Shown here piece after piece: positions 50,011-59,411 of a DNA stretch of 64,000 nucleotides. Position 1 is the first letter of the stretch. Every line of letters begins with the position of its first letter. The notes beneath the pieces are model-generated. The model worked only from the letters and a program-made list of their open reading frames with translations. It did not search any database and had not been told where the DNA came from. Both the position numbers and the translations under genes were made by a program. This stretch comes from an uncultured Candidatus Entotheonella sp. (lineage in GTDB: Bacteria > Tectomicrobia > Entotheonellia > Entotheonellales > Entotheonellaceae): contig OY282375.1 in the NCBI GenBank assembly GCA_958295825.1, positions 2,651,489 through 2,715,488 on the forward strand, in the 5' to 3' direction.

Positions 50011-50502
50011 CTACGCGCCTGCCGTACCGACGTCGACGTCAAGGTAGCCGGCTATCATGGCGAGCGCGTAATCGGCGATCTGTTGCTGAATGCCGTGGCG
50101 GTCACCGTCGAATTGCGCCTCGGCAGCTAGCAGGCCGGTCGGGGTATGGAGGGCGAAATACGTCATCCCCAGCGGCTTGGGAGAGCGCCCGCGAATCGGC
50201 CCGGCAATGCCCGTCTCGGCCAAGACCAAGTCGGCCTGGCTGAGCCGCTGCAACCCCGCAGCCATGGCGCGGGCCGACTCACCACTCACCACGCCGTGCG
50301 TCTTCGTAACGTCCGGGTCGATACCGAGCGCCTGAACCTTCGCCGCCTGACTGTATGCCACGATGCCGCGGTCGAAATATGCCGAGCTGCCCGGGAGGCT
50401 CACAAAGCGCACCGAAATCAGACCGCCGGTGGTGGTCTCGGCCAACGCCAGCCGCCAGCCGCGTTCGATCAGACGGGCGGCGATGGTTGTTTCGATTGGC
50501 AC
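50011..50502 (-). CDS. CinA-family amidohydrolase (PncC-like)
   Basis: 163 residues: only the CinA C-terminal domain (LAETTTGGLISVRFVSLPGSSAYFDRGIVAYSQ, VVSGESARAMAAGL, ETGIAGPIRGRSPKPLGMTYFA). The PncC form hydrolyses nicotinamide mononucleotide. GTG start with GAGGAA 7 nt upstream. First gene of the cinA-ldcA-hydrolase-mpl-DUF3047 operon. Confidence 0.92.
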   Translation of the reverse strand: MPIETTIAARLIERGWRLALAETTTGGLISVRFVSLPGSSAYFDRGIVAYSQAAKVQALGIDPDVTKTHGVVSGESARAMAAGLQRLSQADLVLAETGIAGPIRGRSPKPLGMTYFALHTPTGLLAAEAQFDGDRHGIQQQIADYALAMIAGYLDVDVGTAGA

Positions 50503-50728
50503 GGGGGAATTCCTCGGAGGCGGAGGTTAAGGAGAGCGAAAATGGAAAGATTATAACGGATATCGTCAAGGGGTCAGGATGGCAATTTCCTGTCTGGGCA
50601 GGGGTTGTGTACAATGGGACCGTTCAACCAATTGGCGGAAACAGGGCAAAACAGGGCATAGGATTTGAATCTGTGCTACGGGTACTGCACCGTGAAAAGG
50701 CGGGCGACCCAGACGAAAGGGCATTGCA

Positions 50729-51562
50729 ATGCGAGGATTGGGCCGCTCCGCGGACGGCCGCCGCACCCGGCGGCGAGCTTTGGTAACCGGCGCCTCGTCG
50801 GGGCTGGGCGCGGCGTTCGCCGAGGCGCTGGCGCGGCGTGGCTTTGACCTGGTGATCGTCGCGCGGCGGCGCGAGCGGCTGGAAGCCCTGGCCGAGGAGT
50901 TGCGCGATCGCTACGAAGTGGCCGTACAGGTGCTGGTTGCCGATCTCACCCAGGCCGCGGACCTGCAAGCCATCGAGAGCCACGTGGCCAGTGACGCCGC
51001 CCTGACGATCCTGGTGAACAATGCCGGCTTCGGCACTATCGGGCGCTTCGCGGCGCTGGATCCGGACCGTGACGAAGCCGAGATTCGCCTGAACGTCGTG
51101 GCGCTCTCCCGCCTCACCCGCGCCGCGTTGCCGGGCATGATCGCCCGCGGCCTGGGCGGCATCATCAACGTATCGTCCGTGGCGGGGCTGCTGCCCGGTC
51201 CCTACCATGCCACCTACGGCGCCACTAAGGCGTTCGTCAACAGCTTCACCGAGGCCCTGCACGAAGAATTGCGCGGCACCGGCGTGCGCGTGCAGGCCCT
51301 GTGCCCCGGTTTCACGCGCACCGAGTTCCAGGAACGCGCCGGCGTCGCCTCACGGAACGTTCCGTCTTTCGCCTGGATGAGTCCCGAATACGTGGTCGAA
51401 GCGTCGCTGACCGGTCTGCGCCGCGGCACCCTGGTGTGTGTGCCCGGGCCAATATACCAAGTGCTGACGGCTCTCATTTCGGCGCTGCCGCGTTCCCTGA
51501 TGCGCCGCTTGCACGGTATCACGTCGCGCCGGGTATTGAATCAAATGAGCGAACGGATTTGA
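50729..51562 (+). CDS. Short-chain dehydrogenase/reductase (SDR)
   Basis: 277 residues, classical SDR: cofactor motif ALVTGASSGLGAAFAEALARRG, NNAGFG, and the catalytic YGATKAF (YxxxK). The C-terminal PRSLMRRLHGITSRRVLN tail is extended and may bind membranes. Substrate unknown. AAAGGG is 7 nt upstream. Confidence 0.92.
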   Translation: MRGLGRSADGRRTRRRALVTGASSGLGAAFAEALARRGFDLVIVARRRERLEALAEELRDRYEVAVQVLVADLTQAADLQAIESHVASDAALTILVNNAGFGTIGRFAALDPDRDEAEIRLNVVALSRLTRAALPGMIARGLGGIINVSSVAGLLPGPYHATYGATKAFVNSFTEALHEELRGTGVRVQALCPGFTRTEFQERAGVASRNVPSFAWMSPEYVVEASLTGLRRGTLVCVPGPIYQVLTALISALPRSLMRRLHGITSRRVLNQMSERI

Positions 51563-51596
51563 ACACCTACCCCTCACGGGCATGAAGGAACAACCC

Positions 51597-52007
51597 ATGG
51601 ATATTGCCAAGGCGCAACAATTCCTGCGCGACAACGAATGCGCCGTTCTCGCAACCACACGCCGCAACGGTCAGATCCAGATGTCGCCGGTCACCGTCGG
51701 CCTCGATGCCGAGGGACGGGCAGTCGTCAGCAGCCGCGAGACCGCATACAAAGTCCACAATCTGCGCCGCCATCCACAGGCATCGTTGTGCGTTTTCGTC
51801 GACGAGTTCACCGGCCCGTGGGTGCAGGTCAACGGCACCGCCGAAATCGTCTCCCTGCCCGAGGCCATGGAACTGCTGGTGGACTACTACCGGCAAGTCG
51901 CCGGCGAGCACCCCGATTGGGATGACTACCGCCGCGCCATGCAGCGGGATCAGCGCGTGCTCATCCGCATCACCATTGAAAGCGCTGGACCCGATCACAA
52001 GGGATAG
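51597..52007 (+). CDS. PPOX-class flavin/F420-type split-barrel protein
   Basis: 136 residues. I chose the ATG at 51597 (AAGGA 7 nt upstream) over the ATG at 51582. AKAQQFLRDNECAVLATTRRNGQIQMSPVTVGLD is the PPOX-class opening (TIGR03618-type), with YKVHNLRRHPQASLCVF and GTAEIV. Members use F420 or FMN. It is the second deazaflavin-type candidate in the window, but no F420 biosynthesis gene is present. Confidence 0.85.
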   Translation: MDIAKAQQFLRDNECAVLATTRRNGQIQMSPVTVGLDAEGRAVVSSRETAYKVHNLRRHPQASLCVFVDEFTGPWVQVNGTAEIVSLPEAMELLVDYYRQVAGEHPDWDDYRRAMQRDQRVLIRITIESAGPDHKG

Positions 52008-52040
52008 CGCGGCGGCCAACCAAAAACCCCGGAGTTTCTC

Positions 52041-53813
52041 ATGGGTTTGGAATCGGCCATCACCCTGGCCGTGATTGGGGTTCTGCTGGTTCTGCTGATC
52101 TGCACCCGGCTGTCGCCGCACCTCGTTCTGCTGGGTGGCCTGACGCTCCTGTTCACTCTGGGCATCGTCACCGAGAAGGACGTGCTCGCCGGTTTCGCCA
52201 ATCCCGGCATGGTCACCGTGGCGGTGCTGTTCGCGGTGGTCACCGGCCTGCGCGAGACCGCCGCCATGCACTGGCTGGCGGAGCCGCTGCTCGGCCGGCC
52301 GCACTCGCTCGGCGCCGCGCAAGTGCGCATCATGGGGCCGGTGGCGGTGCTCAGCGCCTTCATGAACAATACCCCGCTGGTGGCCGCCATGCTCCCAGTG
52401 CTGAACGATTGGGCACGCAAGCAGGGCATTTCCATCTCCAAGCTCCTCATCCCGCTCTCCTTCGCCTCTATTCTCGGCGGCGCCTGCACGCTCATCGGCA
52501 CCAGCACGATCCTGGTGGTGAACGGTCTCATTCTGTCCGAGCTCGGCGTCGACAAAAGCCTCGGCATGTTCGACATCACTGCCGTCACCCTTCCCTGCGC
52601 CGTCGTGGGCCTAGCGTTCCTGTTGCTATGCAGCAGCCGCCTGTTGCCGGACCGCCGGCCAGTCCTCAGCCAACAAGACGACGTGCGACAGTACACGGTG
52701 GAGATGGTAGTGTCGGGTGGCAGTCACTTGGCGGGCAAGTCGATCGAGGAGGCCGGCCTGCGGCATCTGCCGGGGCTCTATCTGATGGAAATCGAACGCA
52801 TGGGAGAGGTGCTGCCGGCGGTGTCGTCCAACGTGGTGCTGCGCGAGCAAGACCGTCTGGTGCTCGTGGGGATTGTCGAATCGGTGGTTGACTTGCAGAA
52901 AATTCGCGGCCTCGAGCCCGCCACCGACCAAGTGTACAAAATCGACGAACCGCGTCCCAACCGCCGTCTCGTGGAGGCCGTCGTTTCCGACACCTGCCCC
53001 ATCATTGGCCAGACGATTCGCCGCGGCCAGTTCCGCAGCCGCTATCACGCCGCCGTCATCGCCGTAGCGCGCAACGGGCAGCGCCTTCCCGGCAAGGTCG
53101 GCGACATCGTCCTGCAGGCGGGCGACACGCTGTTGCTGGAAGCCCGCGCCTCGTTCGCCGATCAACAGCGCAACAGCCGCGATTTTTACCTGGTCTCGCA
53201 GATCGAAAACTCGGCGCCGCCACGCCACGAAAAAGCACCCCTGGCATTGCTGCTGCTCGGGGGCATGGTTCTGGCGGTCACTTTGACGCCCATGAGCATG
53301 CTCAACGCCGCCTTGATCGTCACCGGACTGATGATCGCCACCGGTTGTTGCACCGCGGCGGCGGCCCTGCGCAGCGTTGATTGGCAGATGCTGCTCATCA
53401 TCGCGGCCTCGCTCGGCATCGGACGCGCCATGGAAACGAGCGGCGCGGCCACCTGGATTACGACCGGGCTGCTGTCGATGGCGGGCAGCGAGCCGCGCCT
53501 GCTGCTAGCGGTGATTTGCGGCGTCACCATGCTGTTTACCAACATTATCAACGCCAAGGCCGCGGCGGTGTTGATGTTCCCCATCGCCGTGCACGCCGCC
53601 GGCAGCTTGGGAATCGACCCGATGCCATTTGCCATCGCCATCATGATCGGCTCGGCGGCGAGTTTCGTCACCCCTATCGGCTACCAGACCAACCTGATGG
53701 TCTTCGGCCCAGGCGGGTATCGCTTCAGCGATTACGTCAAACTGGGATTGCCGCTCAGCATCCTGGTGTGGGGCACTGCGGTAATGCTGATTCCGATGGT
53801 CTGGGGATTTTAG
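52041..53813 (+). CDS. SLC13-family transporter with TrkA-C (RCK) domains
   Basis: 590 residues. Membrane segments flank a central cytoplasmic block with two TrkA-C domains (about 205-290 and 300-390). Transport motifs are in both halves: MNNTPLVAAMLPVLNDWA in the first and FTNIINAKAAAVLMFPIAV in the second, then ASFVTPIGYQTNLMVFGPG, the SLC13 (dicarboxylate/sulfate-Na+) signature. GGAG is 6 nt before the ATG. It follows the PPOX gene by 33 nt. Confidence 0.92.
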   Translation: MGLESAITLAVIGVLLVLLICTRLSPHLVLLGGLTLLFTLGIVTEKDVLAGFANPGMVTVAVLFAVVTGLRETAAMHWLAEPLLGRPHSLGAAQVRIMGPVAVLSAFMNNTPLVAAMLPVLNDWARKQGISISKLLIPLSFASILGGACTLIGTSTILVVNGLILSELGVDKSLGMFDITAVTLPCAVVGLAFLLLCSSRLLPDRRPVLSQQDDVRQYTVEMVVSGGSHLAGKSIEEAGLRHLPGLYLMEIERMGEVLPAVSSNVVLREQDRLVLVGIVESVVDLQKIRGLEPATDQVYKIDEPRPNRRLVEAVVSDTCPIIGQTIRRGQFRSRYHAAVIAVARNGQRLPGKVGDIVLQAGDTLLLEARASFADQQRNSRDFYLVSQIENSAPPRHEKAPLALLLLGGMVLAVTLTPMSMLNAALIVTGLMIATGCCTAAAALRSVDWQMLLIIAASLGIGRAMETSGAATWITTGLLSMAGSEPRLLLAVICGVTMLFTNIINAKAAAVLMFPIAVHAAGSLGIDPMPFAIAIMIGSAASFVTPIGYQTNLMVFGPGGYRFSDYVKLGLPLSILVWGTAVMLIPMVWGF

Positions 53814-53814
53814 G

Positions 53815-53850
53815 CGGGAAAAATCGGGCGGGTTGAGAGAAACCCGCCCG
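53815..53850 (-). terminator. Intrinsic terminator of the luciferase-like gene
   Basis: Perfect 10-bp stem (CGGGCGGGTT, 6-nt loop, AACCCGCCCG at 53825-53850); on the minus strand it is followed by ATTTTTCCC. It lies between the two convergent genes and may also slow plus-strand transcription, though no T-tract follows on that side. Confidence 0.75.
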
Positions 53851-53857
53851 CACAACG

Positions 53858-55081
53858 TTATGCCAGGGGCGCCGGCACCGCCCGATCTGCCGCCGGTTCC
53901 GGCCACCAGCGGTCCTCATACTCGCTCCACATGCTCTTCACGTGGGGCATCACTTCCTTGGCGAACAACTCCGTGTTGTAGCGCGTCAATTCCGGCGGCA
54001 TGCTGCCGAAATGGCACAGCACCATCAGGTGGCCGACGCGCATGTCGCGCATGGCTTCCGATAGCTGCTGCCGCACGGTCTCCGGGCTGCCGCCGATCAC
54101 GTAGCCCTGCTCCACGAAGTCCTTCCAGGTGAGCTTGTCGCGCGCCTGCGCGGCCGCAGCGCCGAACTGCGGCTTGAAACCGCGCCGCAGGGTCTCCGCG
54201 GTGCGATAGCCCGGCGCGTCGGCAAAGCCTTCGTAGATGTGCAGGCAGCGGTTGTAGAAATAATCGGCGTGCTCCGCATACAGTTTCTCGGCCTGCGCGT
54301 CCGTATCGGCAACCGCCACGAGCTGCAGAAAGCCGACCCGGTACGGATTGGGCTCCACGCCGCGTTGATCCACCACTTCCCAAAAGCCGTCCAGCACGTT
54401 CTTGCCGCGTTTGTAGCCGAAATAGCTCAGGTAGCAATAGCAGTAATCGTGCTCCAGGCACCAATCCCACGTCTCGACGCTGCCGCCGCCGGGAATCCAG
54501 ATCGGCGGATGCGGTTTCTGCAGCGGGCGCGGCCAGATGTTGACGTAGCGCAATTGGGTGTGTTTGCCGTTGAACGGGAACGGTTCGGCGCGCGTCCACG
54601 CCTGGATAATCAGGTCGTGCGCTTCGCGGTATTTGTCGCGCAGAGAGGCGGGCGCCTCGCCGTACGCATAATTGGTATCCATCGAGCTGCCGACAGGGAA
54701 ACCAGCCACCAGCCGCCCGCCACTCATGACGTCGAGCATGGCGAACTCCTCCGCCACCCGCACCGGCGGGTTGTACAACGCGATGGAGTTGCCCAGCACG
54801 ACCAAGGCCGCCTTGGAGGTGCGCCGCGTCAACGCCGCGGCCATCAAGTTCGGCGACGGCATCAGGCCGTAGGCGTTGGCATGGTGTTCGTTCACGCACA
54901 AGCCGTCGAAGCCGGATTGCTCGGCGAATTCCAGTTCATCCAGGTAATCGTTATAAACGGTGTGCCCTTTTTCGGGGTCATACAATTCGCTCGGCACGTC
55001 GACCCACACGCTGCGGTATTTCTGCTTGAAATCGTCCGGCAGATACGGGTAAGGCATGAGGTGGAACCAATTCACTTTCAT
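53858..55081 (-). CDS. Luciferase-like (LLM-class) flavin-dependent oxidoreductase
   Basis: 407 residues. AGGAGG is 8 nt before the ATG. TIM-barrel LLM features: GFDGLCVNEHHANAYG, ALVVLGNSIALYNPPVRVAEEFAMLDVMSGGRLVAGF (the FMN- or F420-binding core), PHPPIWIPGGG. It oxidises a small organic substrate with reduced flavin or F420; the substrate is unknown. The C-terminus is longer than in minimal members. Confidence 0.9.
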   Translation of the reverse strand: MKVNWFHLMPYPYLPDDFKQKYRSVWVDVPSELYDPEKGHTVYNDYLDELEFAEQSGFDGLCVNEHHANAYGLMPSPNLMAAALTRRTSKAALVVLGNSIALYNPPVRVAEEFAMLDVMSGGRLVAGFPVGSSMDTNYAYGEAPASLRDKYREAHDLIIQAWTRAEPFPFNGKHTQLRYVNIWPRPLQKPHPPIWIPGGGSVETWDWCLEHDYCYCYLSYFGYKRGKNVLDGFWEVVDQRGVEPNPYRVGFLQLVAVADTDAQAEKLYAEHADYFYNRCLHIYEGFADAPGYRTAETLRRGFKPQFGAAAAQARDKLTWKDFVEQGYVIGGSPETVRQQLSEAMRDMRVGHLMVLCHFGSMPPELTRYNTELFAKEVMPHVKSMWSEYEDRWWPEPAADRAVPAPLA

Positions 55082-55213
55082 TACGAGCGCCTCCTGTCTG
55101 GAAAACCTGCCATTGTCTTCTCGGGACCGCCCCGCAGGAGCGGCATGATACGCTACCGCTTGCAAAACTGTCAAAACGCCCATGCCACTTCGCCCAGGTG
55201 AAGGCTCGCCCAA

Positions 55214-55242
55214 TTGACACGACCCGGCAACTTGTGTAAGTT
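55214..55242 (+). promoter_or_regulatory. Probable promoter of the tRNA-Gly gene
   Basis: TTGACA at 55214-55219, 17 nt, then TAAGTT at 55237-55242, preceded by TG one base before (TGTG). It would start transcription about 20 nt before the tRNA. Confidence 0.4.
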
Positions 55243-55267
55243 GACGTGCCCCGATACGTCGTACCGA

Positions 55268-55339
<72 letters not shown>

Positions 55340-55379
55340 TCTTTCTATTGCCGTTCCCCGCTTTCCGTTGAGGCCGCGC

Positions 55380-55823
55380 GTGTTTCACCGCTGGTTCCTG
55401 TGCCTGACCGTTCCTCTCTTCCTGTTGACCGCCTGCATTCCCGAGCCGCTCGACTTGGCTCTCCAGGGCAAATTGCCCGAGGGCGAGAGCAACACGGTTA
55501 TTACCGCCTACTGCCAGTCATGCCATATTCACCGCACCTTCGAGGCGGCGAACCACCCCCCGCGGATGCAAGCCCTCTATGACCGCGAGCCGTACACCGC
55601 CGCCACGCAGTGCCGCGCCTGTCATCTGGTGGGCGAAAACGCCTGGGGCATGAAATCCCGCAAGACCCTCTTCCCCGCCGACGTGGCCGGCGGTCGCTTT
55701 GCCGCTTCTGAACGAGGTCTTTCCAAACGGGGCCTTATCAGGAAAATCTCGGAGTTTCTAAGCCCCTCCACCAAGCGCGGCGCTGATGCGTCGGAAGCCG
55801 AGCCGCAAGGTGTAAACCAATAA
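55380..55823 (+). CDS. Diheme cytochrome-like lipoprotein
   Basis: 147 residues; GTG at 55380 with GAGG 6 nt upstream. The lipoprotein signal ends in LLTAC, then two haem-binding sites CQSCH and CRACH follow about 45 residues apart. No known cytochrome family recognised. The C-terminus is polar. It lies directly before recJ (21 nt). Confidence 0.75.
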   Translation: MFHRWFLCLTVPLFLLTACIPEPLDLALQGKLPEGESNTVITAYCQSCHIHRTFEAANHPPRMQALYDREPYTAATQCRACHLVGENAWGMKSRKTLFPADVAGGRFAASERGLSKRGLIRKISEFLSPSTKRGADASEAEPQGVNQ

Positions 55824-55844
55824 CATCGGGGTGGGGAGCCCATC

Positions 55845-57584
55845 GTGCTGACGCAATGGCAGGTTGCTGACCCCGACGCCGCCACCCAAGACCGGCTGGC
55901 CGCCGAGTTGTCCCTCTCTCCCTTGCTCTGCCAGATTCTCATCAATCGCGGCATCTCCGATGCCACAGCCGCCAGAACGTTTCTTTCCCCATCGCTGCAC
56001 GACCTGCATGACCCCTACTTGCTACTCGGTATGGACACCGCGGTCCGACGCATCGTTGCCGCCGTGCAGCAGGGCGAGCAGATGGCAGTGTATGGCGACT
56101 ACGACGTGGACGGCGTCACCGGCACGGCGCTGCTGATGACGTTCTTCGAGGCACTCGGGCTACGCGTGGCGTCGTACATCCCGGAACGCGAGGGCGAAGG
56201 CTATGGGCTCAACGAAGAGGCCATGCACCGACTGGCACGGCAAGGCACGCGGCTGCTGATCACAGTGGATTGCGGCAGCACGGCCTTGGCGGAGGTGGCA
56301 CTGGCGCGCGAGTTGGGCATCGACACCATCATCACGGACCACCATCAACCGCCCGAAACGCTGCCGGCGGCCTTGGCGGTGCTGAACCCGCACCAGCCGG
56401 CCTGCAGCTATCCGAACAAGAACCTGTGCGGTGTCGGCCTGGTGTTCAAGCTCCTGACGGGGCTACGGGCGTCCATGCGACAGACTGGGGTGTTCCGCGA
56501 GCGGCTACCGAACCTCAAACGGCATCTCGATTTGGTGGCGCTGGGGACCATCGCGGACGTCACCCCGATTCGCGGAGAAAACCGTGTCATCGTGCATTAC
56601 GGCCTGCAGGAATTGACGCAAACGCTCAAGCCGGGCTTGCAAGCACTTCGCCAGGTGAGCAGCCGCCAGGGCAAGGCGGCGAACGTCGGCGAGGTGGGAT
56701 TTCAATTGGCGCCGCGGCTCAACGCCAGCGGGCGGCTGGGGTCGGCGGCTCAAAGCCTGGAATTGCTCATGGCCCGTGACCGAGCAGAAGCCGAGCGTTT
56801 GGCAGGAATGCTCAACGAAGTGAACCAGCAGCGCCGTATGCTGCAGCGCAACGTCGAGCAAGCGGTTCACGAACGTATCGGACAGTTGTATGGCGGCGCA
56901 CCGCCGGCGGCCATCGTGCTGGGCCATCCTGATTGGCATCTGGGGGTGGTGGGCATCGTGGCGGCCCGGATCGCCGAAACCTATCACCGCCCCACGTTTC
57001 TGTTACAGATCAACGGCGGCATCGCCAGAGGTTCGGGACGGAGCATACCGGCGTTCGACCTGTACGGCGGCTTGCAGCATTGCGCCGAATGGCTGCAACA
57101 GTTCGGCGGGCATCGCTACGCCGCGGGGTTGACCATGGCTGTCGAACATCTGCCGGCCCTGCAGGAAACCCTCATTCGCTATGCCGACGACCGCCTCGGA
57201 CCGGATGATCTGCAGCCTGTCTTACGCCTGGAAGCGGTTGTGTCGCTCGCTGACGTCACCGAAACACTGGTGAACGACCTAGAGGCCCTGGCGCCGCACG
57301 GGTCGGGTAATCCGACGCCGGTGTTTGCCGCCTATGGCGTGCATATCGCCTCCCCCATCCGGCGCCTCGGTCAGGAAGGACAACACGCGCGTTTTCGGGT
57401 CGAGCAAGCGGGCGCCGGCCTGGACGTCATCGCCTTCCAGATGGGCGACCGCGCGGCGGAAGCGGCGACCGACGGCGGCGCGCACGATATCGCCTTCACG
57501 CCGACCATCAACACTTGGCGCGACCGCCGTATCCTGGAATTGCAATTACGCGACCTGCGTCCCCACGCCCCGAAACCCCATTGA
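55845..57584 (+). CDS. recJ: Single-stranded-DNA exonuclease RecJ
   Basis: 579 residues. DHH-family motifs: YGDYDVDGVTGTALLM near 82, DCGSTALAEV, the DHH motif DHHQP near 165, and the C-terminal GGHRYAAGL (DHHA1) motif near 425. RecJ resects 5' ends in recombination and repair. GTG start at 55845 with GGGGAG upstream. Full length. Confidence 0.95.
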   Translation: MLTQWQVADPDAATQDRLAAELSLSPLLCQILINRGISDATAARTFLSPSLHDLHDPYLLLGMDTAVRRIVAAVQQGEQMAVYGDYDVDGVTGTALLMTFFEALGLRVASYIPEREGEGYGLNEEAMHRLARQGTRLLITVDCGSTALAEVALARELGIDTIITDHHQPPETLPAALAVLNPHQPACSYPNKNLCGVGLVFKLLTGLRASMRQTGVFRERLPNLKRHLDLVALGTIADVTPIRGENRVIVHYGLQELTQTLKPGLQALRQVSSRQGKAANVGEVGFQLAPRLNASGRLGSAAQSLELLMARDRAEAERLAGMLNEVNQQRRMLQRNVEQAVHERIGQLYGGAPPAAIVLGHPDWHLGVVGIVAARIAETYHRPTFLLQINGGIARGSGRSIPAFDLYGGLQHCAEWLQQFGGHRYAAGLTMAVEHLPALQETLIRYADDRLGPDDLQPVLRLEAVVSLADVTETLVNDLEALAPHGSGNPTPVFAAYGVHIASPIRRLGQEGQHARFRVEQAGAGLDVIAFQMGDRAAEAATDGGAHDIAFTPTINTWRDRRILELQLRDLRPHAPKPH

Positions 57585-57674
57585 CACATCCACGGGGATA
57601 CTCTACTACTTGACGACAGTGAATATCCGAAAAGATCCAGACGATTCGCCGCACGACGAAAAGGCCACACATCC

Positions 57675-59396
57675 GTGTACCTGCCCTTCTTCAATTTGCG
57701 CGAAGCGCCGTTCGACCTGACGCCTGACCCTCGCTTCCTGTTCCTCAGCTCACAGCATGAAGAAGCGCTCACCCACCTGCTGTACGGCATCCACGAGCGC
57801 AAGGGGTTCATCGAGATTAGTGGTGAGGTCGGCACCGGCAAGACCGTGCTGTGCCGGGCGCTCTTGGAGCAACTCGACAGCTCGGTTTCCACGGCGCTGC
57901 TCTTCAATTCCTACCTGACCCGGACGGAACTTCTGGAAGCCATCAGCCGCGAATTCGGGCTGCCGCCCGAAGGCGTTACCGGCGCCGCCGTGATTGACCG
58001 GCTGAACACCTACCTGCTGTCGGAGTTCAGCGCCGGGCGCAACGCGGTGGTGGTGATCGACGAGGCGCAGAACCTGGAGCCGACGGTGCTGGAGCAGTTG
58101 CGTATGTTGTCCAATCTGGAGACGGCGCGCGGCAAGCTATTACAGATCGTCCTGGTGGGGCAGCCGGAACTGCGCGACAAGCTTTCCCTTCCCGGCATGC
58201 GGCAATTGGACCAGCGGATTGCGGTGCGGTTCCACATCAACGAGCTGAGCCGCGCGGAGGCGGACAAGTACGTCATGCACCGCCTGCGGGTGGCGGGAGT
58301 CGCAGGGAGCGCAGCAATCGGAAACGGCATCACTTTCACGCGGCGCGCCCTGGCGCTGATTTACCAATACAGCGCCGGGCTGCCGCGGCGCATCAATCTG
58401 GTGTGCGACCGGACGCTGATGAACGCCTTTGTGCACGAAACGCGGTGCATCAACGGCAGCATCGTACGGCAAAGCGTGCGCGACCTGAACGGCGGACGAC
58501 GAGCCGTCGGCGCCAGGACGCCGGGCGCGCGTCTGGTGGGGCGGCTGGCGCTGGCCAGTCTGACGGGCTGCGCCCTGCTGGGGCTGGCCACCAGTGTCTG
58601 GATGTTGCCTGATGGGCGTGCCGGGCTCACCTCGCCGGCCGCCAAGCCGGTGGCGGCGCGCCGGGCGACAACCTCTCCGCCGCCTGTGCTCCAGGTGGTT
58701 GACGATGCTGCGCCTGCAGTCCCGCCCGGTGTGCCGGTGCCTAAGCCGGGATCGCAAACCGTGTCTGCCCCGGAACCCGAATCCCCGAAACCGCACGGCG
58801 ATGTGGCATTGTCGCAGGCCCTGTGGCGCCTGCGGAAGGGTGCCGAGGCGCTGCTGCCGACCTTGCAGGACTCGGCGTTGGCGGATTGGGAAAACCTGCT
58901 GAGAACCGTCGCGGGCGAACTGGAGGTGATACCGTTTCAGCCCCGCTTGGCACAGTTACCGCACATTTCCCGGCCATGTTTCATCGAGGTGCTGCCGCAT
59001 GTATCGGCGCCGCACGCCGTGCTGTGGGTGCTGGCACGTGGGGTGCCGGACGGCGTGCTGATCTACCGTGAGTCAGGGGAATTAACGCCGATATCCCTGT
59101 CCGAATTGCGGCGGATGTGGTACGGCACACTGTATCTGACGGCACGGGCGAAGACCGATGAGGACCTGACGCTGCGACCGGGCATGCAGGGCGATCAGGT
59201 GCGGGCTTTACAGCTCGCGTTGAAGCAGGGCGGTTATTTGCTTGACGAGCCCTCCGGGTTGTTCGATATGCAGACGCAGCAGGCCGTCAAACGATTTCAG
59301 CGCGACAATTGGCTGCCCGTCGATGGCAACGCCGGACGGCAGACGCTGATTGCCCTGCTGCATTTCGGAGGCAATACCCTGGAACGCGCGACATAA
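57675..59396 (+). CDS. ExeA-like AAA+ ATPase with peptidoglycan-binding domain
   Basis: 573 residues; GTG start. AAA+ domain: YLPFFNLREAPFDLTPDPRFLF opening, Walker A GEVGTGKT at 50-57, Walker B VVVIDEAQ near 125-132. One membrane segment at about 290-312, then a periplasmic part that ends with a peptidoglycan-binding domain (LRPGMQGDQVRALQLALKQGGY). In Aeromonas, ExeA/ExeB helps the secretin pass the cell wall. It heads the T2SS operon. Confidence 0.88.
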   Translation: MYLPFFNLREAPFDLTPDPRFLFLSSQHEEALTHLLYGIHERKGFIEISGEVGTGKTVLCRALLEQLDSSVSTALLFNSYLTRTELLEAISREFGLPPEGVTGAAVIDRLNTYLLSEFSAGRNAVVVIDEAQNLEPTVLEQLRMLSNLETARGKLLQIVLVGQPELRDKLSLPGMRQLDQRIAVRFHINELSRAEADKYVMHRLRVAGVAGSAAIGNGITFTRRALALIYQYSAGLPRRINLVCDRTLMNAFVHETRCINGSIVRQSVRDLNGGRRAVGARTPGARLVGRLALASLTGCALLGLATSVWMLPDGRAGLTSPAAKPVAARRATTSPPPVLQVVDDAAPAVPPGVPVPKPGSQTVSAPEPESPKPHGDVALSQALWRLRKGAEALLPTLQDSALADWENLLRTVAGELEVIPFQPRLAQLPHISRPCFIEVLPHVSAPHAVLWVLARGVPDGVLIYRESGELTPISLSELRRMWYGTLYLTARAKTDEDLTLRPGMQGDQVRALQLALKQGGYLLDEPSGLFDMQTQQAVKRFQRDNWLPVDGNAGRQTLIALLHFGGNTLERAT

Positions 59397-59411
59397 CAGC
59401 GAGCGCCGCTT

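Noticed and set aside
50580..50615. TACAAT promoter-like box before the SDR gene
   Set aside because: The matching -35 (TTCCTG) is too poor to call.
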